Below, piece after piece: positions 53,714 through 61,858 of a stretch of 64,000 nucleotides of DNA. Every line of letters begins with the position of its first letter. The first letter of the stretch is position 1. Location of the stretch: assembly GCA_018266915.1 (NCBI GenBank), contig JAFDZM010000080.1, positions 1-64,000 on the forward strand. Direction: 5' to 3'. Source of the stretch: Bacteroidota bacterium (GTDB taxonomy: Bacteria; Bacteroidota; Bacteroidia; Sphingobacteriales; Sphingobacteriaceae). The notes under the pieces were generated by a model, which saw only the letters and a program-made list of their open reading frames with translations, was not told the DNA's origin and did not search any database. The position numbers and the translations under genes are program-made.

Positions 53714-56140
53714 ATGATACGGAATTATTTCAAAACAGCATGGCGCAACCTGATGCGAAACAAAAGCTATGCAGCCATTAACATTATCGGGCTATCGGTA
53801 GGTATCGCGGCGTGTACGCTTATCTTCCTGGTCATTCAGTTTGAGACGAGTTTCGACACTTTTCACACCAAAAAGGATAAGATATACCGTGTCATCACCG
53901 CGTTTCACAACCCCGATGGGATTAATCTTTCAAGCGGTGTACCGCTGCCTATTTCCGAAGGATTAAGGCTTGATTTCCCTCAATTAAAGCAGGTAGCACA
54001 AGTAATGCAGAATGATGGCAGCCATTACTCGATTGGAAATGCAAGCAAAGGTGAGCAGGTAAAGAAATTTAAAGAAGACTGGGCCTACTATATTGAACCG
54101 CAGTTCTTCCAGATTTTTGACTACGCATGGCTGGCGGGGGATAAGAAAACTGCCTTGTCTGAGCCTTATACTGTTGTTTTGAGCAGGGATGAAGCCGATA
54201 AATTTTTCGGAAATTGGCATGATGCTATAGGGAAGATTATTAAGTATGAAAATAAGACGGATCTGAAAGTAACGGGCATTATCGAAAACACTCCGCCAAA
54301 TACAGATATTCCGATGAAACTCGTCATTTCTTTTGCAACCCTTCGTTCAAAAGGAAGTGATTACTATGGCAATCTGCACGACTGGGTAAGTACGTTTGGT
54401 GATAACAGCTGCTTTGTGATCTTACCAAATAATATGAGCCAGGTTCAATTTGATCAAAATTTAAAAGCATTTGTAAAGAAGCATAAGCCTGCTTATTATA
54501 CTAAGGATGGATTGCAATTACAGCCATTAAAGGAAATGCATTATAATACGGATATTAATGTGTATGGTGGTCACCCTTTTGGTAAACCGTTGCTTAAAGT
54601 AATCAGTCTTATTGGCTTATTTCTTTTGCTGATAGCCTGCGTTAATTTTATCAATCTGGCTACAGCGCAAGCAGTAAACCGCTCGAAAGAGGTAGGTATC
54701 CGCAAAGTCTTAGGAAGTAACCGCAATCAATTGGTGATGCAGTTTATCAGCGAAACATTAATCATTACCTTATTCGCAGTTATTATTGCGATTGGAATTG
54801 CTGAATTGGCTCTTCCAATGCTGAACCATTTGCTGGAGATCGAATTAAGCAGGGGGTTTTTAATTAATCCTCTGTTCCTGACATTTTTGATTGCGACTAT
54901 TGTTTGCGTGACACTATTATCAGGTTTTTATCCTGCTTTGGTACTATCGGGATTCAACCCGATTGAAGCTTTAAAGAACAGAATAAAGGCGGGAAAAACA
55001 AGCGGCATTTCCCTCAGAAGAACATTGGTTGTGGTGCAATTTATGATCGCTCAGTTTTTGGTAATAGGTACGCTGGTGATTGTTTACCAGATGGACTATT
55101 TCAGGAATAAATCATTGGGGTTCGATAAAGATGCAATTTTGACGGTGCCATTCCCGGGCGATAGTGTTAACCGGTCCAAGATAGACGCACTGCGTGATCA
55201 GCTTTTACAACAACCGGGCATCAGGGATGTGAGCTTCAGCTTTGCAAGCCCATCAGATAATAATGGCTGGAGCAGTGATTTCAAATTCAATAATTCTGCA
55301 AAACAAACCGATTTTGGGGCCAATTTAAAATGGGCCGACGCTGAATATTTTAAGTTATATAACATTCAGTTTGTTGCCGGACAGCCATATGAAAAAAGTG
55401 ACACCATACACGCGTACGTTGTAAATGAGACCCTAATACACAAACTGGGAATACGTAATCCAAAGGATGCGATAGGTAAGTACATTAAACTATGGGATGA
55501 TAACAAGAAATATGCGCCTATAGTGGGTGTAGTTAAAGATTTTAATATTGGCTCACTCAAAAATGCAATTCCACCCGTTTTAATGAGTAGTTGGAAGGGG
55601 GTTTATCAAAAATTGAATATCAAAATTGAACCAAAAAATGTAAATCAAACCCTTGCTTCAATTGAAAGATTATGGAACAGTACTTACCCTGATGGGATAT
55701 ATGAGTATCAGTTTCTGGATGAAAAAATTGCCAATTTTTATAAGAGTGAAGATCAGCAATCGCAGCTTGCAAAAATATTTGCAGGGCTTGCAATATTTAT
55801 CTCATGTCTTGGTTTATATGGTCTGATTTCATTTATGACACTGCAACGCACCAAAGAAGTAGGGATACGTAAAACTTTAGGGGCGTCTGTAGCTAATATC
55901 GTTTACCTGTTCTCAAAAGAATTTACTGTGCTCATCCTTGTGGCTTTCGTTATTTCATCCTTTGTTGGTTATTACGTTATGCACAAATGGCTGCAGGATT
56001 TTACCTATCGTATACCAATAAGTCCGGATATATTTATACTCGCTATTATAGCTTCTATTGCTATTGCCTGGGCTACAGTGGGGTATAAAGCAGTTAAAGC
56101 CGCGCTGGCGAACCCAGTGAAGAGTCTGAGATCAGAATGA
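53714..56140 (+). CDS. FtsX/MacB-type ABC permease 12 of the array
   Basis: The 808-residue protein is the partner type of permease 10. TM1 is followed by VIQFETSFDTFHTKKDK. The coupling loops are RSKEVGIRKVLGSNRN and QRTKEVGIRKTLGASVA, the only copy with Thr in the second RKxLGA. The second domain has SDNNGWSSDFKFNN, AGQPYEKSDT and VGVVKDFNIGSL. It ends the permease run with NPVKSLRSE and is followed by a hairpin and the second ATPase operon. Confidence 0.93.
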   Translation: MIRNYFKTAWRNLMRNKSYAAINIIGLSVGIAACTLIFLVIQFETSFDTFHTKKDKIYRVITAFHNPDGINLSSGVPLPISEGLRLDFPQLKQVAQVMQNDGSHYSIGNASKGEQVKKFKEDWAYYIEPQFFQIFDYAWLAGDKKTALSEPYTVVLSRDEADKFFGNWHDAIGKIIKYENKTDLKVTGIIENTPPNTDIPMKLVISFATLRSKGSDYYGNLHDWVSTFGDNSCFVILPNNMSQVQFDQNLKAFVKKHKPAYYTKDGLQLQPLKEMHYNTDINVYGGHPFGKPLLKVISLIGLFLLLIACVNFINLATAQAVNRSKEVGIRKVLGSNRNQLVMQFISETLIITLFAVIIAIGIAELALPMLNHLLEIELSRGFLINPLFLTFLIATIVCVTLLSGFYPALVLSGFNPIEALKNRIKAGKTSGISLRRTLVVVQFMIAQFLVIGTLVIVYQMDYFRNKSLGFDKDAILTVPFPGDSVNRSKIDALRDQLLQQPGIRDVSFSFASPSDNNGWSSDFKFNNSAKQTDFGANLKWADAEYFKLYNIQFVAGQPYEKSDTIHAYVVNETLIHKLGIRNPKDAIGKYIKLWDDNKKYAPIVGVVKDFNIGSLKNAIPPVLMSSWKGVYQKLNIKIEPKNVNQTLASIERLWNSTYPDGIYEYQFLDEKIANFYKSEDQQSQLAKIFAGLAIFISCLGLYGLISFMTLQRTKEVGIRKTLGASVANIVYLFSKEFTVLILVAFVISSFVGYYVMHKWLQDFTYRIPISPDIFILAIIASIAIAWATVGYKAVKAALANPVKSLRSE

Positions 56141-56191
56141 CCAGTGATTAGAGATTAGTTAAGATTAGTTGAATAAATAGATTAAACGATG

Positions 56192-56220
56192 AAATCCTTC
56201 TCAATTGAGGAGGGTTTCTT
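56192..56220 (+). terminator. Candidate terminator hairpin after permease 12
   Basis: AAATCCTTCTC pairs with GAGGAGGGTTT around an AATT loop (11 bp, with two G-U pairs), followed by TTTCTT, a weak T-tract. It lies about 50 bases after the permease 12 stop in a 326-base gap (56141-56466). The gap otherwise contains GATTAGTT/CTAATC repeat words and promoter D; I see no gene in it. Confidence 0.5.
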
Positions 56221-56284
56221 GTATAGGAGGATAACAAAGTCAACTAATCTCTAATCTTTAAACCCCTAATCAACTAACCCCAAC

Positions 56285-56394
56285 TGTATCATAACCGAAC
56301 GCTTCTTGTTACATAAGCGAACAGTGAATAAAAACAAATATTGTATAACTAATTGATATATAGATCATTGAAACTTTGGTATATTATTGATTGC
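56285..56394 (+). promoter_or_regulatory. Array promoter D: activator element plus -24-like box (ATPase 2-TolC)
   Basis: TGTATCATAACCG starts at 56285. Half-sites CCGAACG (56295) and GCGAACA (56317) are 22 bp apart, and no third inverted site is visible. TTGGTAT has its GG at 56378-56379, 83 bp from the first half-site; TATTGATTGC lies downstream. The leader to the ATG is about 88 bases, twice that of the other four promoters. Confidence 0.68.
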
Positions 56395-56466
56395 TTAATG
56401 CCAAAATGAATTAGTATTATTAAAACAGTAATCTATTAATTCGTTTCACAATTCAACTTTTTAAAA

Positions 56467-57144
56467 ATGTTATCATTACAACACGTTTCCAAATATTACC
56501 AGGCAGGTGCAAATAAAAATATTGTCTTGAACGATGTTAGCCTTGAGGTGGATGAAGGCGAATTCATTTCTATTATGGGCCCATCAGGTTCAGGAAAATC
56601 AACCTTATTGAATGTTATCGGGATGCTTGACGAGCCCACACAAGGATATCATTACTTTATGGGACAAGCAGTCCATCAGCTAAAGGAAAAGCAACGTTCA
56701 GCATTATATAAACAATATATCGGCTTTGTTTTTCAGGCTTATCACCTGATTGATGAGTTAACAGTTTATGAAAACATCGAAACCCCTTTAATTTACCAGG
56801 ATGTAAAAGGCTCGGAGCGTAAAGCAATGGTTGCCGACATGCTCGACAGGTTCCAGATAGTAGGTAAAAAGGATCTTTTTCCAGCGCAGTTGTCCGGTGG
56901 TCAGCAGCAGTTAGTGGGCATAGCCCGTGCGTTGATTGCAAAACCTAAATTGTTACTTGCTGATGAGCCGACAGGTAATCTCAATTCAAAACAAGGCGAG
57001 GAAATAATGGACCTGTTCAGAAAATTAAATAAAGAGGACGGGGTAACTATTATCCAGGTGACACACTCTGAAAAAAATGCGGAATATGGTACCCGCATCA
57101 TTGATCTTCTGGACGGTAAAATCAGTTCCTCAAGAAAATTCTGA
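56467..57144 (+). CDS. ABC transporter ATP-binding protein 2 (MacB/LolD type, variant motifs)
   Basis: At 225 residues it has the same length as ATPase 1 and aligns with it throughout. Walker A GPSGSGKST has K44. Q90, LSGGQ (142-146), Walker B LLLADE with E167 and H200 are all present, so it should hydrolyse ATP. Two conserved spots differ: the signature continues QQLVGIARA (L149 and G151 replace Arg and Ala of ATPase 1), and the D-loop reads NLNS (N173 for Asp). These sites touch the partner subunit across the dimer, so it may prefer homodimers or a different permease subset. It precedes the TolC gene by 19 bases. Confidence 0.93.
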   Translation: MLSLQHVSKYYQAGANKNIVLNDVSLEVDEGEFISIMGPSGSGKSTLLNVIGMLDEPTQGYHYFMGQAVHQLKEKQRSALYKQYIGFVFQAYHLIDELTVYENIETPLIYQDVKGSERKAMVADMLDRFQIVGKKDLFPAQLSGGQQQLVGIARALIAKPKLLLADEPTGNLNSKQGEEIMDLFRKLNKEDGVTIIQVTHSEKNAEYGTRIIDLLDGKISSSRKF

Positions 57145-57163
57145 TCTACAAATAACATATACA

Positions 57164-58603
57164 ATGCGTTTTAGTAAATACATATTAACACTTCTTTTTA
57201 TAACAGGCACTATCTGGGCTAATGCACAAGTAGCAGATACTTCGTTTACGCTGCAAAAATGCCTTGATATTGCCATCAAGAATAACCTGCAGGTAAAGCA
57301 AAGCAACGCTAATGCTGAACTGGCCAGGGTTGACTACCGCCAGGCAATAGAGAATCTGTTGCCAAATATCAGCGGCAGCGCCAGCCGGTCGTTTAACAGT
57401 GGCCGTGCAATTAGCCCATTGACCAACTCTTATGTAAATCAGTCGGCTACAAACGATAACTATGGTTTAACGGGCAGCATGACTTTGTTTAACGGGTTTT
57501 CGTTGATTAATGCCATTAAAGCAACATCGTTGGCATTTCAGGCTGGTAAAATGAATTTTCAGGCTGCGAAAGATGCGGTGACTGTAAATGTAATTACAAG
57601 TTACCTGGCCATATTGGATGATCAGGAAATCCTGACAGCAAGCAAAAGCCAATTGGCGTATCAAAAGGAAACAGTAGACCGTTTGACAATCCTGGAAAAA
57701 CAGGGAGCAAACAAAGCGGCATCAGATTTAACTGATCAACAAGGTCAGCTAGCAGCTAATGAAGTTAGCGTTGTTAACTCTCAAAATGCTTTGGATGCAG
57801 CAAAGCTGACATTGTTTCAGATAATGAATATTCCTTACCAGGCAGGGGTGAAATTTGAGGATGTAAATGCCGAAAATTTAAGAGGCGATTATGGTTCTGA
57901 TCCCGACCAGGTTTATCAAACAGCATTGCAGCGCTTTGCAGCTGTTAAAGCAGCCACTTTAAGTCGTGAGGCTGCTCAAAAGAACGTCAGCTCTCTTAGA
58001 GGCCAGTTGGCGCCAAGTATTACTTTAGGCGGCGGTTTGAATACTGCATATTCAAATACAGCGCAACAGTCTGTGTTTATTGATTCTACAACATCTGCCG
58101 TTAAGGGTTTATATGCCCAGGGTCCGGCTGGCAAGGAAACGATTTTTGCTACAAATGCTAACACCGCATCGCAAGATATCAGCTATCGCGATCAGTTGAA
58201 AAACAACTATAGCTCATATGTTTCAATAGGTATCAATATACCCATATTTTTGAATGGTACCAGGAGAAATGCGTTATCAAGAGCTAAGATCAATGCTCTG
58301 TATGCTCGTGATGTAGAAGAGAATGCCAAAATTGTATTGAAACAGAATGTAGAGCAGGCTTATTTGAACATGATGGCTGCTTACAAAAAATACCAGGTTT
58401 TAATGGATCAGGTGAAGGCCTACACAGAAAGCTTCCGCATTTATAAGCTACGTTTTGACGCAGGAGTATTGACATCCGTTGATTACATCTTCGCCAAAAA
58501 CAACCTGGATGCAGCAACTGTAAATATGATCAGCGCTAAATACGATTACTTTATTACAAGTAAAATATTGGATTATTACCAGGGTAAACTAACCTGGCAA
58601 TAA
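57164..58603 (+). CDS. TolC-family outer-membrane efflux protein
   Basis: Started at the ATG 57164, the protein has 479 residues with a signal peptide (MRFSKYILTLLFITGTIWAN, cleavage after AQ). A longer frame from 57077 would hide that signal inside the upstream gene and is rejected. The mature protein has the OEP repeat pattern: FTLQKCLDIAIKNNLQVKQS at the start, long helices with YRQAIENLLPNISGSAS, a strand pair GLTGSMTLFNGF, and the second half VSIGINIPIFLNGTRRN followed by VEQAYLNMMAAYKKY. It should form the trimeric channel that the single HlyD adaptor docks to. Adaptor and channel lie at opposite ends of the permease array. Confidence 0.93.
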   Translation: MRFSKYILTLLFITGTIWANAQVADTSFTLQKCLDIAIKNNLQVKQSNANAELARVDYRQAIENLLPNISGSASRSFNSGRAISPLTNSYVNQSATNDNYGLTGSMTLFNGFSLINAIKATSLAFQAGKMNFQAAKDAVTVNVITSYLAILDDQEILTASKSQLAYQKETVDRLTILEKQGANKAASDLTDQQGQLAANEVSVVNSQNALDAAKLTLFQIMNIPYQAGVKFEDVNAENLRGDYGSDPDQVYQTALQRFAAVKAATLSREAAQKNVSSLRGQLAPSITLGGGLNTAYSNTAQQSVFIDSTTSAVKGLYAQGPAGKETIFATNANTASQDISYRDQLKNNYSSYVSIGINIPIFLNGTRRNALSRAKINALYARDVEENAKIVLKQNVEQAYLNMMAAYKKYQVLMDQVKAYTESFRIYKLRFDAGVLTSVDYIFAKNNLDAATVNMISAKYDYFITSKILDYYQGKLTWQ

Positions 58604-58687
58604 TGATTTGTTGATAATTGTGCGCTATAAATCAATCATCTAGTATCACAGGTATCGTATAAAGACAGTAAATTTAAGGGCTAATTA

Positions 58688-60457
58688 ATGCTTATGTTTG
58701 AGAAAGCCCTTTACATATTACTCTGTCTTTTATTTTTTTCCGGTTTAACAGTCTCTGCGCAACTTAAATCAGATGCCGGGAAAGACAAAATAAGGCTTAA
58801 CCAGATCGGTTTTTACCCTGATGCTCCTAAAATTGCTGTCGTATTGACCAATAAAAAGGGAAACTTTTCACTTCTGACAGCGGAAAAGAAAGTAGTTTAC
58901 AAAGGTCAGCTCAAAAAATCCTTACAGCCCAATTTTGCCGGTCAATATACCTGGATCGCTGATTTCTCCACTTTTACCAAACCCGGTAAATATGTCCTGA
59001 ATATTCCGGGCCTCGGTACCTCTTACCTTTTTAGTATTTCCAGGAACGTTCATCAGCAGGTTGCTCATGCGACTATAAAGGCATTTTACTATATGCGGGC
59101 GTCTACGGCACTTTTGGAGAAATATGCAGGCAAATGGCATCGGGCAATGGGGCATCCGGATAATAAAGTATTGGTGCATGCTTCTGCAGTGAGTGAAGGC
59201 CGACCGGAAGGCTCTATCGTTTCATCGCCACGTGGTTGGTATGATGCCGGCGATTATAATAAGTACATAGTCAACAGCGGTATATCAACCTACACGCTAT
59301 TGTCGCTTTATGAGGACTTCCCGGAGTATATGAAGACCGTTAAACTGAATATCCCGGAAAGCGGTAATGGTATTCCTGACCTCTTAAATGAAACGCTTTG
59401 GAATTTACGCTGGATGCTAACCATGCAGGACTCTATCGACGGCGGCGTTTATCACAAGCTCACCAATGCGGCTTTCGATAAAATGGAAATGCCGGACAAA
59501 GCAACCGATCCGCGATATATCATCCAGAAAAGTACCGCTGCAACGTTGGATTTTACAGCGGTGATGGCACAATCAGCACGCATATTCCGGCAGTATGAAG
59601 TACAATTACCAGGTTTTGCAGACTCATGTCGTGAAGCTGCTTTGAAGGCATGGGAGTGGGCCCAAACTCATCCTCATATCATTTACAATAAATATGTGCT
59701 GAATGATAATTTCAGTCCTAAGATTACCACCGGCGACTATGGTGACGGTGAAGTGAGAGATGAATTTATTTGGGCAGCGTCTGAATTGTTTGTCACTTTA
59801 AAGGATATTAAATACGTCCACAAGATCAATGTCATTCCTGACATTAAAATGCCACTGCCATCATGGAGCCAGGTGCGTGTGCTTGGATATTACACCATTG
59901 CGAGAAATAATGAGCGCGTAGCAGGAACAGGTTACAAGAATATTTCAGAGATAAAAAAACGTATAGTGAATTATGCTAATGGCCTGATAAAAGACGCTAA
60001 CAAGACGGCGTATATGGCTGTGATGTATAAAAAGAAGGCCAATTTTATTTGGGGTAGTAACTCAGTAGCTGCTAATCAGGGAATAGCATTAATACAAGCT
60101 TATAAAATAACTGGGGATAAAAAATATCTGAAGTATGCTTTGGATAACCTGGATTATATTTTAGGACGGAATGGCACTGGCTATTCGTTTGTAACCGGAT
60201 ATGGAAGCAAGACACCTATGCATCCGCATCACCGGCCTTCAGTTGCTGACGGTATTGTTGACCCGATACCTGGCCTACTCGCTGGTGGTGCAAATCCCGG
60301 CGACGAGGATCGAGTACCGCTTCCGTCATTTATTCCGGATGAGGCTTATGTTGATAATGACCAGGCGTATGCATCAAACGAAGTGGCAATCAATTGGAAC
60401 TCGCCTATGGCTTACCTGGTTAATGCAATTGAAGCTTTGCAAAATGAGATCAGGTGA
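58688..60457 (+). CDS. Secreted glycoside hydrolase family 9 (endoglucanase-like)
   Basis: The 589-residue protein has a signal peptide (cleavage after VSAQ, about residue 25) and an N-terminal Ig-like CelD_N domain (about 30-118) starting KIRLNQIGFYPDAPK. The (alpha/alpha)6 catalytic domain follows. The nucleophile-side aspartates are D186 and D189 in GWYDAGDYNKY, the GH9 histidine block is TPMHPHHRPS, and the proton donor is E565 in SNEVAINWN. It should cleave beta-1,4-glucan or a related plant or microbial polysaccharide outside the cytoplasm. It follows the TolC gene by 84 bases with no clear promoter or terminator, so occasional read-through from promoter D is possible. Confidence 0.92.
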   Translation: MLMFEKALYILLCLLFFSGLTVSAQLKSDAGKDKIRLNQIGFYPDAPKIAVVLTNKKGNFSLLTAEKKVVYKGQLKKSLQPNFAGQYTWIADFSTFTKPGKYVLNIPGLGTSYLFSISRNVHQQVAHATIKAFYYMRASTALLEKYAGKWHRAMGHPDNKVLVHASAVSEGRPEGSIVSSPRGWYDAGDYNKYIVNSGISTYTLLSLYEDFPEYMKTVKLNIPESGNGIPDLLNETLWNLRWMLTMQDSIDGGVYHKLTNAAFDKMEMPDKATDPRYIIQKSTAATLDFTAVMAQSARIFRQYEVQLPGFADSCREAALKAWEWAQTHPHIIYNKYVLNDNFSPKITTGDYGDGEVRDEFIWAASELFVTLKDIKYVHKINVIPDIKMPLPSWSQVRVLGYYTIARNNERVAGTGYKNISEIKKRIVNYANGLIKDANKTAYMAVMYKKKANFIWGSNSVAANQGIALIQAYKITGDKKYLKYALDNLDYILGRNGTGYSFVTGYGSKTPMHPHHRPSVADGIVDPIPGLLAGGANPGDEDRVPLPSFIPDEAYVDNDQAYASNEVAINWNSPMAYLVNAIEALQNEIR

Positions 60458-60465
60458 TTAACCTG

Positions 60466-61725
60466 TCAGATATGTTGTGTAGCTTGTTTTAATGCAACTG
60501 TATGTTTATATCGAAATGCAAAAGGAAAGATCACAGCAATAACCAAAGCGTAAGCTGCAAAGGTGAGCCATATGCCATGCCAGTTTTTACTGTGATCTGC
60601 CAGGGTAAAAAACTCATCAATAATAAAACCACTGGTCAGGCTTCCAAACATTGCTCCAAAGCCGTTGACCATCATCATAAAAAGACCCTGCGCGCTGCCT
60701 CTGATTTCGGGTGTAGTCTGAGTCTCGACAAACAGTGAACCGGAAATATTAAAAAAATCAAATGCCATGCCATATACGATACAGGATAAAACGATCATCC
60801 ACAAACCACCGTCAGGATTACCAAAAGCAAATAGGCCAAATCTTAATACCCAGGCAAGCATACTAAACAGCATAACATACTTAATACCAAACTTACGAAG
60901 GAAAAAGGGTATAGCTAGTATAAAAAGAGTTTCTGATACCTGTGAAATGGACATTATGATAGCAGGGTATTTAACTGTTGCCAGATCTTTATATTCAGCT
61001 ACATTTTTAAAATCCTGTAAAAAGGTATCACCATAAGCATTCGTCAACTGTAATGCAGCTCCTAAAAGCATAGAAAAAATGAAAAAAACGGCAAATCTTG
61101 GCGTTTTGAATAAAGTAAAAGCTTTTAAGCCGAATAACTCTACAAATGATTTATTACCTGTTTTGGTATAAAGCGGAGGGCATTTTGGTAGCGTAAACGC
61201 AAATATCCCCAATCCAAACGCTACTGAAGATGCTATATAAAACTGATTGGCGGTAGTTTCGCTATGAGTGAGACTGACAACCCACAATGCCGCGATGAAG
61301 CCAACAGTTCCCCACGTACGTATTGGTGGGTAATTGCTAACAATATCTATATTCTCCTGTTTTAAAGCAGAATAAGCAACCGTTATGGATAATGATATAG
61401 TGGGCATATAAAACACCATATTTAATAGCATTACCCAGAAGAACGCAGTTGGATTAGTAACAAGTGGTAAGGAAAGAAGGGATAGAGCACCAAGGATATG
61501 CATTATCCCATATAATTTTTCTGCATTGATCCACCTGTCGACGATAATCCCGGTAAGAGCAGGCATAAAAATAGCCGAAATGCCCATGGTAGAGAATATC
61601 GCACCGAACTGTGCACCCGACCAATGTTTGTTCTGAAACCAATAAGCGCCAATAGTAAGAAGCCAGGAACCCCATATAAAATATTGCATGAAGTTCATCA
61701 GTATTAAGCGGAACTTAATATTCAT
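60466..61725 (-). CDS. MFS transporter of the nucleoside:H+ symporter (NHS/NupG-like) family
   Basis: This 419-residue protein has about 12 membrane helices. The opening FRLILMNFMQYFIWGSWLLT and the block YPPIRTWGTVGFIAALWVV are typical of NupG/XapB-like nucleoside symporters, and GLFMMMVNGFGAMFGSLTSG is another family stretch. It would import nucleosides by proton symport across the inner membrane. In Bacteroidota this family also occurs beside sugar-catabolism genes, so a sugar or sugar-nucleoside substrate is not excluded. It is convergent with the GH9 gene, eight bases apart, with no terminator between. Confidence 0.85.
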   Translation of the reverse strand: MNIKFRLILMNFMQYFIWGSWLLTIGAYWFQNKHWSGAQFGAIFSTMGISAIFMPALTGIIVDRWINAEKLYGIMHILGALSLLSLPLVTNPTAFFWVMLLNMVFYMPTISLSITVAYSALKQENIDIVSNYPPIRTWGTVGFIAALWVVSLTHSETTANQFYIASSVAFGLGIFAFTLPKCPPLYTKTGNKSFVELFGLKAFTLFKTPRFAVFFIFSMLLGAALQLTNAYGDTFLQDFKNVAEYKDLATVKYPAIIMSISQVSETLFILAIPFFLRKFGIKYVMLFSMLAWVLRFGLFAFGNPDGGLWMIVLSCIVYGMAFDFFNISGSLFVETQTTPEIRGSAQGLFMMMVNGFGAMFGSLTSGFIIDEFFTLADHSKNWHGIWLTFAAYALVIAVIFPFAFRYKHTVALKQATQHI

Positions 61726-61835
61726 AAAGCGCCCCGGTTTTTTTAGAAGCCATAACTATTGAGATCAAAAGCCGAAAAATAATGAAATAAAGCGGAATGA
61801 GAAAGATGAAATAGTAGGAATTATCTCACATCTCA

Positions 61836-61853
61836 TCCCGATAGCTATCGGGA
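61836..61853. repeat. Perfect palindrome TCCCGATAGCTATCGGGA
   Basis: An 18-base perfect palindrome lies between the MFS gene and the nuclease gene, just beyond the nuclease stop. It lacks a T-run on either strand, so it is not a classical terminator. A related CCGATAG...CGG core occurs in the hairpin at 22805-22835. Confidence 0.7.
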
Positions 61854-61858
61854 CTAAT

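Noticed and set aside
22868..56140. The permease run as a composite transposon or assembly artefact
   Set aside because: The copies differ clearly in protein and DNA sequence, carry different spacers and promoters, and no transposase or terminal repeat was found.
57077..57163. Extended N terminus of the TolC-family protein starting inside the ATPase 2 gene
   Set aside because: The extra 29 residues are not protein-like, overlap the ATPase 2 frame and would bury a complete signal peptide that starts at the ATG 57164.
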